Below are positions 24,386 through 34,884 of a stretch of 49,123 nucleotides of DNA, piece after piece. Numbering within the stretch: the stretch's first letter is position 1; the number at the start of each line of letters is the position of its first letter. A program made the translations under genes and the position numbers. Under the pieces are notes generated by a model, which worked only from the letters and a program-made list of their open reading frames with translations, did not search any database and had not been told where the DNA came from. Source of the DNA: Laetiporus sulphureus 93-53 (lineage: Eukaryota > Basidiomycota > Agaricomycetes > Polyporales > Laetiporaceae); contig NW_024468522.1 of the NCBI RefSeq assembly GCF_001632365.1, forward strand, positions 5,336-54,458, written 5' to 3'.

Positions 24386-24820
24386 ACACGCAAAGTGCAC
24401 AAAATCGCTCTGTCTGATCACCCTGATGAATTCATGTTTTTCTTCTGCACTCATCCGAATGCCAGAGCACCCTACAAGGGTTCTGCAGAAGCTGTTGGCT
24501 GGGATTTCAAGTCCATACAGGACATAGATATTCCCCCACACCCCAGAATGCTCATTGACACTGGACTTGCGGTTGATCCCCCAAAATGGACGTACATTCG
24601 AGTGGCCCCCCGAAGTGGGCTAGCCCTCAAAGGAATCGATGTCGCAGCAGGGGTAATTGATCCAGATTACACAGGGGAAATCAAGGTGCTTCTCGTTAAT
24701 ACGACCAGAAAACCATTTGAGGTCAGAACAGGCGATCGTGTCGCACAACTCATATGCAAATGTTATGCTCCAGGAATCATTTCTGAAGCAGATAGTTCAC
24801 TTGCAAAGCGAACCATATGA
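24386..24820 (+). CDS. dUTPase domain at the C-terminus of pol
   Basis: The reading is in frame with the chromodomain across a TGA (24383-24385, probably from CGA), so it was most likely the end of the pol polyprotein. In the stretch from Met 24395, trimeric dUTPase motifs are visible: motif 1 AVGWDFKS (residues 33-40), motif 2 APRSGLALKG (71-80), motif 3 AGVIDPDYTGEI (85-96, with the catalytic Asp and stacking Tyr) and motif 4 RTGDRVAQLI (111-120). The glycine-rich motif 5 is not obvious. dUTPase hydrolyses dUTP to dUMP and would limit uracil in element cDNA. This domain is open over 145 codons, though the element as a whole is dead. Confidence 0.88.
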   Translation, partial: TRKVHKIALSDHPDEFMFFFCTHPNARAPYKGSAEAVGWDFKSIQDIDIPPHPRMLIDTGLAVDPPKWTYIRVAPRSGLALKGIDVAAGVIDPDYTGEIKVLLVNTTRKPFEVRTGDRVAQLICKCYAPGIISEADSSLAKRTI

Positions 24821-24858
24821 GGCGCCAAAGGCTTTGGCTTATCGGGACGATGAACCTT

Positions 24859-24868
24859 GAGAAGGGGA
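24859..24868 (+). other. Polypurine tract
   Basis: GAGAAGGGGA lies 3 bp before the 3' LTR, where the plus-strand primer of an LTR retrotransposon is expected. Confidence 0.7.
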
Positions 24869-24871
24869 TAA

Positions 24872-25529
24872 TGTCACGGTTTTACCTGACAAAGTCATTA
24901 TAGGAACAAATGCTATTAAGGAGCATATCATTTTTTATCATTTCTCGTCGCACAAGAAGTCACGTGACCTAATGAGATAAGATAACGAGGCATCCAGTCA
25001 CATGACCTCAGATCTCTCTCGGCATTATCACGTGACACCAAACTCCTCGGCATGGCGTCATATATCGCAATCACCATGACATCATATTGCATGCTCAGGA
25101 GGAGCTCCGTCTCCGTGGTTATTATTAGGCAGCCAATTAGGATAATTGGGACATTTCGTATGATTGTAGCACTGACCAGTAGGATAGCGTGTGACTCGCT
25201 TAGGTAGTACTGTACAGTAGCATAGCAATCATGTATACAAGGACCAGCGAGACAAGGAGGAGACCTCAGTCTTATTCTCCTTCGTCCACCACTACCATCA
25301 CAGAGGGGTCTTACCAGACACTCTCAGTGTGCTATACATCCTATTGCATTCTCACTTGTGTGATAGCACCTCTAGCCTTGCCAGTAAGTCTTGCTCTGCG
25401 ACCAGCTATCAGGCCTCGTCAGTGGGCACGTCGTATCACCACAGCTCGTCGCTGTTGGCTCTTAGCCAGGAGGCCCTCAAGGGGATTCTATATTTGGTTG
25501 TCTATCTTTGTCATCGGCATGCCGTGACA
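24872..25529 (+). repeat. 3' LTR
   Basis: The 658-bp LTR runs from TGTCACGGTTTTACC to GCCGTGACA and keeps the canonical TG...CA ends. It is longer than the 5' LTR by a segment near 24971-25007 flanked by near-identical 13-bp repeats. Confidence 0.93.
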
Positions 25530-25534
25530 CTATC
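25530..25534. repeat. Target-site duplication of the gypsy element, right
   Basis: CTATC follows the 3' LTR and matches CTACC at 16916-16920 except for one transition. Confidence 0.82.
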
Positions 25535-25615
25535 TTTGGATCACGTCGTGCATCCCATAGTGGTGATCCATCTCAAGCATTCCAGAATCAGAGTGGCAGG
25601 CAGCAAGGAGACTGA

Positions 25616-27238
25616 CCAGGACCTATGCATTTTTCCCAGTACGCTTTCTTGTTGATGCTTAATGACTCGCAATTCAGCACCGTTGTCCGTTTTGACTCAT
25701 CTATTCAATTAGACAATATGCATATATGCCTGTGCAAACTTCCCAAACTTGAGAAGGCCCTATCGCAACATTCTCACATGCACAGACAGCTCCCACATGG
25801 CAAGTGCAGGCACGCCAGGTACAAAGTGATACAAACATCTCCGATCAACTGCATGCATCCATGGTGCCACGTCTTGCCACCCATCACAAAGTACCAGTTC
25901 AGATGACGAACCAAGACTTCGGCATGCTGAAGGGAACTGCTCACCGGGACCATCAACGACAACAGATACCCCCACCACCGGTGCCTCACTCACACCTGCA
26001 ACAGTCTGGCTCCTTCCACCACTCTGTCCCCCCCAGCCCTGCCTGGACTGGAGTTACCTGTACGTCCAGCTGAACTTTACAGCAGATGCCCCCACCACTG
26101 GTGCCTCAATCACAGAAGAATGGGCTGCAACAACCCGGCTCCTTCCACCGCTCTGTGCCCCCTACCCCTGCCTGTACTGGATCTACATCCAGCTGAGCAT
26201 TACCACAGAAGCCCTCTCAGCAACACAGATTCCAGCTTCAATGCATTTTACCCCCAGCTCAAACTGGCGGCTTGCCAGGCTTGTCTGGTATCTCGATTGC
26301 AGGTGTCCATGCCAACCAAAGGCCAGTCTCTGTATCAGGAGTGTCATCTCATCTGCCGTCCATGGGTACGCCTGGAGATCAGTGCATGCCATTTGTTCTG
26401 AGTCATTAACATCCATCATGGTATTGCTGGTGTTGTTCCCTATAGCTTTTGTAGCTGCACTTCCTGTCGTATCGAGAAAGCCATGGTGAGTTCTCACTTA
26501 CCTGAGTAAGATCACTGAGTTCACTGGCCACTGTTGTTGAAAACCACCTGCTCGTGCATCCACCTCAGAGTGTGGCAGCAGATGCTTCCCGCGTTGAGGC
26601 AGTGGCCACTGCGGTGAGCTGCGTGTGCATGGGAGATGGCGTGAATTGGTGCCATTCCGATGAAGGAGATTTAGCATGGCTGATTCAAGAAAGTGACCAA
26701 GACGGATAACCAAGAAATCCTGCTATATTTATATAAATATCACGGCAAGTGTACGGAATCGGCGAGGCAAATATGCAGTTGCTTTCAGAGTCAACAGAGG
26801 CAATCTTGATCCGTTTGCTGAGGTGTGCAACATCTGCCGTGCTGACGAGCCACTGAACTCACCTCCACCGCAGCTCATGCGCATCCAGTCAGCGTACCTA
26901 CCAGGGTTCAACCTGGCCATCACGTTTTCTCTGCAAGATGGATCTGTGCGCAGGCTTGCCAGCACATATGAAGCAATCGGACAGAGGGCTGAGGACAGAA
27001 TGCATGTGCTGCTCGTCTGGGTGTGTGTGCTGTGTCGTTGGTCTGTGTCTGTACTGTGGGTGATAGTGTGGTGCAGGGCATGAAGAAGTGTGTGGTGCCG
27101 TATGCGACGGTGGTGCATGTGCATGCACTCGTGCTGCAGGCAGAGCTTATTATGATCAAGGATGCACCACATGGTGTGTTGTTGAGCCATGTGGATCAGG
27201 TGAGGGAGGCGCTGCCATGGTTCTTCAAGGGTTCATAG
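25616..27238 (+). pseudogene. Unassigned gene relic, Pro/Gln-rich N-terminal part
   Basis: I do not recognise this gene. After the tandem Pro/Gln repeat, coding-like pieces appear in changing plus-strand frames: GLPGLSGISIAGVHANQ, VENHLLVHPPQ...VAADASRVEAVATAV (about 26530-26600), SESTEAILIRLLRCAT (about 26785), LMRIQSAYLPGFNLAITFSL (about 26877) and VVPYATVVHVHALVLQAELI (about 27095), ending at TAG 27236-27238. Low-complexity sequence followed by helical segments would suit a nuclear regulator, but that is only a guess. Frequent frame changes indicate a decayed gene. Confidence 0.35.
25963..26210 (+). repeat. Two-copy tandem repeat, period 120 bp
   Basis: CAGATRCCCCCACCAC(C/T)GGTGCCTC and GGCTCCTTCCACC(A/G)CTCTG recur at 25963 and 26083. 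One frame encodes the repeated Pro/Gln-rich phrases QQ(I/M)PPP(P/L)VP and GSFH(H/R)SVPP(S/T)PA, so the repeat probably lay within a coding exon of the relic that follows. Confidence 0.7.
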
Positions 27239-27640
27239 GTGAGTAGGGGACAACTCAATCAGCATTAGACTGTCTGGTCGTCCCTTGAATCTTGCATGTT
27301 TGTCATTGCTGTCTTGCATTGTCTATTGTGTGTTTGTTCACATCACACCGGACCTGCTGTTGCTTTTGTCTTTCTGTTCAGTGTCCACTGTTCTCTCCTC
27401 CATGTTGTCTGTTTGTTCACTATCACCACCAACACTCCCGTTACTCCCTCCATATATGCACATATCTCATCATCATCCATCCACCATTATGCATTCTAGC
27501 CCACACTATGCTACACAATTCTATCCTGGATACATCTGTACCGTACTTCCGATACCACAGAAAAGTCATACCAACACCTCGTCTGTCCTTACATGGTTTG
27601 AAAATAGGTGTGTTGATTAATCCGCTGTGTTTAGATCCCG
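27239..27640. other. No gene seen
   Basis: Pyrimidine-rich, low-complexity sequence lies between two relics. I see no conserved motif or RNA gene. Confidence 0.4.
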
Positions 27641-28560
27641 TTATGAGTGCCCTCGACATCTGATCAATGATGGATCAACGGTGGCTGATAATCTCTCACA
27701 CATATAAAATGCCCTGCACAACGAGCTGCATGCCTTCTGTATCGACTCACACTGATAGGCCAGAAGATGGCTTCCTGTATCTCTGCAGACGCAAAGGCCA
27801 TCATGTGCGCTGGAGGAAGGGGAATGACGAACTAGAGAGTTTGAACATGTCAATAGGGATCTATACAGCACAGTCATCATAGTGAGACATTTGGTAGTAT
27901 AAAGTGTCAACTGGCACAGCTGATAGTACAGAAGAACATGAGCAAATGAAAGGGAATAGCCACAGAGAATTCCACTAATATGCGTGCATGATCGAAGATG
28001 GCTGTTCATGGTATGAAGCCAGACTTTTGCTCTTGCTTCAGAATGATGAGGCCACATGTCGTGAATGCCTCATCATAACTGGATAAGTCGATATGAGCAC
28101 TGAGAACACTGCTAGGTAGATACGGACGTACTATTTGATTGCGGTGGATTTGCGATGCACGTATTGTTTTGCAGCGAAATATAATTCTGAAGTCTGTTCC
28201 ATGACGTACCCGTAGTACAGCTCGTTGGCACCAATGGTGATGAACCACATGCCATGCGGCTCATACTCTAACTGCAATAGCTAGTTTGCAGCCGCCACAG
28301 GGTCACACGTGAGCGACGGTGAGGCAGGTGACAGCACAGGAGGGAGATCGATCATGGCCAAGTCGAGATCGATGACCCAGCTGTCGATCAGCGTTCCACC
28401 ATGAGCCACCTCTGAAAGAGCAGTTAGTCTGACACCGCTCTTTCCTGGAGAGCTTGTGGAGCATTTTTCAGCCACGTGCTTTGTACTTTTCGACAGCGAG
28501 CTCTTGTTTGGGATCGTCGGTGGCACAGACGAGGGACCTGTGCTCTTTGAAGGTCACATA
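27641..28560 (-). pseudogene. Unassigned minus-strand gene relic
   Basis: Coding-like minus-strand blocks occur in several frames: YVTFKEHRSLVCATDDPKQE (about 28490-28560), HGGTLIDSWVIDLDLAMIDL (about 28345-28405), EPHGMWFITIGANELYYGYV (about 28195-28255) and LYFAAKQYVHRKSTAIK (about 28130-28180). A possible intron acceptor precedes the HGGTL block. I cannot name a family. Stops and frame changes between the blocks indicate decay. Confidence 0.35.
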
Positions 28561-29650
28561 GGGGGGGAGTCCCATCACATCAAAGTGTTACAGATAATGA
28601 GAGTATAGTGATATCTGGTGATGTCTTTCAACAAGCTCATGCATCACTCCAGTATGCACTCTTCAATGAGAGCAGGACGTGCATGACAGATGTACAACGT
28701 GGCCACATGGTGACTGAATCACCGTGCATAGGGGAGCAGTGACAATGCATTATCAGGGTGATTGAGGACACTCTCCCCATGATGTCATATGAACCTAAGT
28801 GTGGCTACAGTGCGTGCAAGTAGTACTTCTAGCCACTCAACCTCGACCACACTCCCCACACAGCAAGCAACATGCAGCACAAAGTTGGTGACACTCACAA
28901 CAATGTCAAAAGTGCAGCCACCAGGACAATGAGTGAGCTGACATCCATGAGAGGATCACACTGTGGTGTTCAATGTAGCTTGGCTTGTCTGAGGGATCCA
29001 GTTAATGCAAAATGTCATCCATCTTGTGAACGTCCTGTGAGATGTGGGCATTCCATTGATCTAGATCAGCAGAGAGCAGAAACTGTGAGGAGAAATGTGT
29101 CAGTTGAGCGCATGACGATATGATCTACAGGTCGTGATAACGGCAAAGTAAGATGGATAGTGGTGAGAAGCAAGAACAGATAAACTCAGACGACCACGGA
29201 ATGTATAAAACTGGCTTCATATCCCACGACCTGACATATGGGCTGCAGGCACATCGAAAGAAGAGAACAGCGATATGCTGCACTCACATCTCGAAGCCAA
29301 CAACAACGGTCGACTATGCCTGGTATACGGTGAGTCACGTGCAGAGGAAGATTGGCTGCTTCCAATGCTGGGTAAGCTGTGCAGATGGCTGCCCACAGAC
29401 TGAATGAAGGTCGACATATGCACAGTTGTAGAGGAGGATGCTACCGGGAGGTAGGCCTGATCAATAGAGAGAAAACGGCGAAGGTCAGCGAGGGACATAG
29501 CGAGCGCAGGCAGGCAAGCAGGCTCGAGATCCTGAAGTCAGAAAGCACCACACACGCAGTGGTGGATGAGAGTGAAGGAATGAAAACTCGAGTAGTGTAC
29601 CAAGGGCGGAAGAGAGTCGACTGACCTTTGAAGCTGAACGAAAGCATTGA
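28561..29650. other. No assignable gene
   Basis: Short open frames on both strands show no motif I recognise. Minus-strand phrases near 29000-29080 (DLDQWNAHISQDVHKMDDIL) look protein-like, but isolated. Confidence 0.3.
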
Positions 29651-30179
29651 TGCTAATTCGAACACGGTGTGAATAGAAACTGGGACAAGGTGACAGTGTG
29701 ACTGGAATGTTCATCTCTTCCAGAAAGGATGGCAGAAGGTGTGGGTCGTGGGGCAGGTAATAAATCAAGAAAGCCAGGAAGAGCACTCGATGTCAACGGA
29801 ACTGTCAGAAACATAAACCGTTCACTGCGCCTGCCAATCATTGAAGACTGAAAGTCTTTCACTTCAGCTGTGCAGGCGAGTTGCTAGCTACGATGTACCA
29901 GCTATAGCATGGTGGAGGGTGCGTCGCTTGAGTATGGCACTTGAGTATGGCGACACTAGCCGGGCACCTACCTACATGTGCATATCTGATGTGATCGCGT
30001 TTTCAATTTGATCGGATACTAGAGATCTAAGTACGGACTTGGCTTCATAATCGTACTTTGTAGTAGCCCCAGCCCCACCTCAAGCTGTATGGATGGAGTG
30101 TTTTGGCATATGGGTGGGTAACCTGTGAACCAAATTCGACCACCAAATGACTGGAAGCCTTCTCGTGCGATTAGCGTAC
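29651..30179. other. Replaced or lost 3' part of RRP43
   Basis: The last third of RRP43 is expected here on the minus strand but is not readable. A small direct repeat, CTTGAGTATGGC, occurs twice near 29930-29950. No transposon ends are evident, so a deletion or strong decay is likely. Confidence 0.35.
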
Positions 30180-30805
30180 TCTCGAGATAGTAGGCTTCAT
30201 CATGGCAAACGGGGTCACATCGAAGGCACTTCTGTCATGATTGATGCAAGTTGCATCGACATATAATACCAATACCGCTTTTTCAGGCTCAGTGCAAAGC
30301 GATTCAGCTGAAATGACTGCCGAGCTGCTGTAGATGAGTAAAAAGCAACGACCTTGGGGAACGGAATGGGACATACATGACCAAAATATCATTCAGCCTG
30401 TTGGAGACTGCACTTCCTCGTAGGAGGTCCATGCTTGAATTTTGGCAGAACATATAGCCAGAAGATCCAAATTAGGTACTAGGATTGCAGGAGCTCTATC
30501 AATAGGCCTCAAGAATAACCGACTACGCTCATCAAGAAAACCATCTTCGGGACTATTGCTCTGCAATCTCAAGCTTCACTCCACAAACAATGGCTGTATT
30601 GCCCACGCGAACAAGGACAAAACCATCTGCAGTGGAAATTGAGCCTGCGAGAGGTAGTCAAGGGTTCATCCACATGAGAGCCTACTTTCAACGAGACATC
30701 TCGCCACCTATCAAGTTCACGTCCATCAGGTCGGACCTTTTCTGCCAGAAAGCACTTAAAAACCTTAGAGTTAAGCCTCTGGAATGGTGGACGTGCAGAG
30801 GACAT
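30180..30805 (-). pseudogene. RRP43: Exosome subunit RRP43/EXOSC8, truncated
   Basis: RRP43 is a ring subunit (RNase PH fold) of the RNA exosome. The N-terminus is intact (MSSARPPFQRLNSKVFKCFL, RPDGRELDRWRD). A shift then gives STADGFVLVRVGNTAIVCGV and KLEIAEQ (about 30600-30660), LVPNLDLLAICS (about 30450-30480) and, after a further gap, ESLCTEPEKAVLVLYVDATC and INHDRSAFDVTPFAMM (about 30200-30300). The C-terminal third is missing. Frameshifts follow the first exon, and an in-frame stop falls near TG*NDILVM. Of the fungal RNase PH-fold ring subunits, RRP43 fits best because of the VDATCINHDRSAFDV block. The neighbour to the right is SMC5 on the same strand. Confidence 0.8.
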
Positions 30806-31097
30806 CTTGTTCTGCCTTTGAAGCAGCCTGAGAGGACGTCGTCACATCGGCCATTGCCATTCAAATTAATGTGATCTCAATAAGCAAAGCCAACATTTCC
30901 GATAGTTGGTACAAGTGCAAACACACGTGTGACAATGATGCAGACTGAACGCGAGTAAGGACCCGAAACGTGGTGAAGAGCAGTTGATGCGGTAAGCACT
31001 CACACCCGAAGTGACAGATGGTCACTTGGACAGTCAGGCTACAGTTGACACTGAAAGATGCTTGTGCCACAAATATTCGATAATTCTACACAAGAAT

Positions 31098-34018
31098 CTA
31101 CATGAACCCCTTGGAGTGGTTGTGCTTCACGTACGCCTCGATCATGTTCATCATGTTGTCGCCCCACATCTCATCTGGCAGCCACTCACCATTATTCATG
31201 CATAGTACCTTCATACACTCTGCGTAGTCAAAATCAGGCAGCAGCTTGGGTGTGATGATGAAGTATTGCCCACTATCGGCCTTGCAGGTTAATTCAACCA
31301 GGGAGTTATGAATTGCACACTCGGCGTGTTGATCCATACCTGTAGCACCATTTTATATGAATCTATTGTCTCTTAGCATCCACCGATGAAGCAATGCACC
31401 TGATTAATTTTGTCGACGAGAGAGAACGGTGCACGAGCCTCCTCTATCAAGCTCATCAAGTACAAGATCGTCATGAGTGAGCGTTCCTGCAGTAAGTGCA
31501 ATCAGCTGATTGCAATAGGAAACTGAACTGGGAGATATGGAATGTACGCCTCCTGATTGATGCTCCCTTGTCAGAAGCTGCAGCTTCTCCTCATTGTGGA
31601 ACTTGACAAAGATGTCTATCGCCCACTGATCATAGTCTTCGTGCGCGCTGATTCTGACCTCACCAGCACACCCGAGGCCTACAAGCACCCATCAGTGCCC
31701 ACTGATATCAATGCATCGCACATACTCACGGTTGAATGCTGCTGAGAATTTCCTTCCAATGCTGAAAATGAGCTCCTCGAGAGCAGATTGCCACTGATCC
31801 TAAGAGGAATTCAGTGGAGTCTGAAAAACATAGAGCATCATTCGGAGATGCACCCTAGCTGTTTTGATAGCTTGCTTGATCCCCCCGGCTTTGCTCTCTC
31901 ATTCCTTGATCGTCTTGGCTAGGTTCGCGATCTGAGGAGTTCATCATTATTTCAGTCGAACATTACACCAAGAACATGAGGACATACCTCAGCTTGACAC
32001 CCACGGTACTGCTCGATGACCCCTGCATTCGTTTGCAGGTTCATGTCAAGCTGTGCCCGCTTCTTCTCTAAATCCGCTAACACTCGCTCTGACTTTTTCT
32101 CTCTGGCCTTTCCACTCTGTAATGAGTCGATGGTGAGGATGGAGCACGGTAAATTCAGGCACATGAACCTCTTTTATCTCCATCTCCTCCAATCATTCGC
32201 GAAGCTCATTGTCGACGGTATCAAGCTTCTGCTTACTGATGACCAGCTTGGCCTGGCATTCTTGTTTGGCTTCTGCATATGATTTGTTCACTGTTTGAAA
32301 CCTATTCAGTCTCATTGCGAACAAGTTAAAAGGATGCACACCCTCTTGATACTCGGTGAGGGCTCTTTGTTGCTCTTCCTCCTTCTCCTTATAGAGGTCT
32401 TTGAGGGATTGCTTGTCTGCGGTAAGTTAAGCTTGCTGCAAGCCAAGGTTCATCACCTCCTGTTGCTCTCTAATTGCAGCTTTGACCAGTTTCTTCATCG
32501 AGTTGTCAAATTAGTAGATCAGAGAACACAAGAGTCAACCATACCACATAGTCCTTCATGATACTCGCACGCTGTCTGGCTAAAAATATGAGCTCAGTCT
32601 TTAACTGTGCTCATTGCTTGTTGACAGGAGGCTGTATACGAAGCTGCTGAAGCCATTTCTGCTCGCATTCTGAGACACAATCACTAGCAAGTCAAGAGAT
32701 AATGTGATCTGCAAACTGATCTGAAGCTGCAAGCTCGTCAATCGCTTCATCATCTTCTCCATGGCCTCCTTCTGTTCGACAAGCGTTCGCTGTGAAGAAA
32801 GTTAGGAGAATGTGTGCAAGCTTAAGTCAGACACAATGAACAAGCTCAGCCTTGCATTTCCTATCTTCATTGCGTATTGCCGCCTCTGCCTCAGCAAGTT
32901 TCTCCGCAGCCTGCTGGCATGCTGCAGGCTGTCTGCGAGAGCCAGCGAGGGCCACCTCATATTCACGCTTCACATTCTGATTGACTGATGATACCACATG
33001 ACATTAACAGTGGCCATATTGCTTTATTATATGGCTTACGTGCTTCTAACACCAGATTTCCAGCCTACGAGATGGTTCTCGTAGTGTTTTTCAACAGGCG
33101 CTTGTCATACTTGGAGCAGCTGACATTGTTGTAGACAGTCCCAACAATATAGCTACCACTGCCACCTTCAGCACGAGAACCACTACACGATACCAGCTCC
33201 ATTGCGCGGGTTGAATCAACACCTTGAGGATTCAGAGCGATAGCCTATTGCGCGAGGAAGAGAGTGAGTGACGCGACTAGCCAAGGAGACTGCAGAGGTG
33301 GTGCAACTTGCAGTGCGATTTAGCATCAAGTTCGCCTTCAGAAACCACTTGAGTCCCTCGGAGCAGTCTACATAGTCAATTGCATAACCATCAAAACCCA
33401 GCTCACGCATCTGTGATCATATCGTTAGAAGAGCTCGTGTTGCCAAAATAATGCTTACCTCTTCTTGAGTCATTGGAGGAGGTGGCACTTGACCGTCATC
33501 AACTTTGAACCAAGTATGAACACGTGTGCGGTGACTGATCGTGTCAGGAGTATCAATCAGCATCTGGTTTAGCAGTGAATAGTCCTCTTCACATTGCGCG
33601 ATGAATGTCTGAGGCACAAAATATTATTTTAATCTCACGAACTCAAGAAATGGGACTACCTTCAGGGCACTGGAGGGGAAACACACCTCGACTGCGTGCA
33701 CGAACTTGCTGTTCGGGACTGTAAGGCACAACATTGGAGGCTCAAACACCTCTATCTTGAATTTGTGGTGATTATTCCTCAACCAGACAATGACATCAGC
33801 ACAATCACTGTCCCATTTTTCCAGCGCCTCGAACTTTCTATGTGAGGCATCCTCCAACTGCTTCAAGCTAGGTGAATGAATGAATCGCACTATTCGGTGT
33901 GGCTAAATGAGATGAACTCACTTCCGTAACTGCAAATCGATGCTCGCTTGAATTTTGCACTCCTCTGTAAGGTTGTCCTTCTGCTTCCATTGCACGTTGA
34001 GCACTCTGTGGTTCAGCT
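31098..34018 (-). pseudogene. SMC5: SMC5 cohesin-like ATPase, 3' half only
   Basis: SMC5 pairs with SMC6 in DNA repair and recombination. Visible minus-strand parts are the coiled coil VLNVQWKQKDNLTEECKIQA at the left break, ALEKWDSDCADVIVWLRNNH, the hinge FKIEVFEPPMLCLTV, IAQCEEDYSLLNQML, MRELGFDGYAIDYVDCSEGL, a second coiled coil (about 32000-33000), and the ATPase C-terminal lobe GCAGEVRISAHEDYDQWAID, MDQHAECAIHNSLVELTCKA and YFIITPKLLPDFDYAECMKV. The signature loop SGGER reads SGGVHS (about 31540-31555). Walker B LVDE reads LVDK (about 31401-31420). The N-terminal Walker A lobe is absent: the gene stops at about 34020, where AP-3 beta begins in the opposite direction. Confidence 0.88.
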
Positions 34019-34019
34019 T

Positions 34020-34827
34020 TGTACGCTCCACCGAGACATGTTCCTGAGATAGTTCAGCTCATTGCAAAGCTGCTCGTACTGTCCCCCACTGACTGCACTC
34101 ATGATTTGCTCAGTCGCCATGTGTTCTCTCTGGCATGCTATGACTTGAACTTTGATGTACGTGACTGTGCTCACATGCTCAGCTCACTTCTCTTGGATGT
34201 GAATGCCACTGTGGCACATGATGGAGAGTCGTACGAGGATCCAGGAGGTGTCACACTATGACGAGAACAGGTTCGTATGGTGTTGTTCGAAGGCAAGCTC
34301 AGCATGTCAGAAAATATCAGACATGGTAGGCATCTGCACCATGACCTGCATTTCGGATGATGATATGTATCAGTGTAGATGAGGAGTGGCTGCCGTTTGG
34401 CACTTTGGGAAGCATCACTGGCAAGGAATCCATGGAAGGCCATCTCCCTGACTGGCTCGAAGAGGGCACAGAGCCCTCTCTACGTGACTCCGAGGATGAC
34501 GTGCCACCCATGCCTGCAGTCACACAGATATCCTTGCAGGGAGTAGGGCCAGGCTCTATCACTGCCAGAACCTCACCCATCATCCTGACTTCTACTGATG
34601 GGACCCCTCCTTCTGGTTCTTTCAGCAGCCAGGATGGGCCCAAGGGAACTTATATGGATCTGGATCAGTTTTATGCAGATATCAATGAAGAAAAGGAAAA
34701 TGAGGAAGAGGAAGAGGAGGAAAGTGAGAGTGAGGAGATCGAGGAAGAGAAGAGCGAGGATGATGAGGAATCTGATAGCGAGGATAACGTCGATGAGAAC
34801 AACAGAGAAGACAATGACGACGGCTGA
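34020..34827 (+). pseudogene. AP-3 adaptor beta subunit, C-terminal part only
   Basis: The beta subunit of AP-3 sorts cargo from Golgi/endosomes to the vacuole. The remaining part starts with armadillo-repeat sequence VPEIVQLIAKLLVLSPTDCT and SLACYDLNFDVRDCAHMLSS, then VRMVLFEGK, DEEWLPFGTLGSITGK, LPDWLEEGTEPSLRDSEDDV and MDLDQFYADINEEKE, and ends in a long Glu/Asp/Ser-rich hinge before TGA 34825-34827. GGVTL*REQ has TGA where Arg is expected (34258-34260, CGA to TGA). The N-terminal portion is missing at 34020. It converges with CWH43, 57 bp away. Confidence 0.82.
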
Positions 34828-34884
34828 ATACATAGATAGTCCAACAATATGGTGTGTGTCCTGATGCAGTACTATTAGTTTTGA

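Larger units (their letters stand above)
16921..25529 (+). mobile_element. Ty3/gypsy chromovirus with extra 5' ORF and dUTPase
   Basis: This is a full-length, 8609-bp LTR retrotransposon. Order: 5' LTR, ORF0 (unknown), gag with a zinc-knuckle remnant, protease, reverse transcriptase, RNase H, integrase, chromodomain, dUTPase, polypurine tract, 3' LTR. The pol order RT-RH-IN plus chromodomain defines a chromovirus. The element is inactive: in-frame stops lie at 17837, 19654, 19855, 20179, 20517, 21755, 22070, 23140, 23969 and 24383, with frameshifts near 18330, 23005 and 23370. The stops are explained by single transitions, mostly CGA to TGA or CAA to TAA. It entered the coding region of the RING gene and is flanked by a 5-bp duplication (CTACC/CTATC). 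Confidence 0.93.
16038..25615 (+). pseudogene. ZIP3/RNF212-like RING protein, split by a retrotransposon
   Basis: ZIP3, RNF212 and HEI10 are SUMO/ubiquitin E3 ligases that mark meiotic crossover sites. Exon 1 (16038-16191) encodes MSHTSVSTYEIDFWKFVSCS, the RING start SCSQCHLPF, then WLAECGYVICNNHL. Exon 2 gives ADQSCAQCAEQGIQLMPLQR, exon 3 MELPMLDWFRSAPSALDSIT, and exon 4 a coiled coil (MDTLASLVQHYKEKSSHQKS to TVEDLQTENEQLRH). The metal-binding His expected in CGH reads Tyr. A stop after RQMLDSHQ (16782-16784) and frame slips precede the RLTLPPDHQQPT segment, where the gypsy element enters (16921). The frame resumes after it as FGSRRASHSGDPSQAFQNQS and ends at TGA 25613-25615. The RING family is clear from layout and order; the exact orthologue is inferred. 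Confidence 0.75.

Noticed and set aside
16921..25529. Classic RIP with a TCG context
   Set aside because: The bases preceding the mutated C in the seven TGA stops show no T preference.
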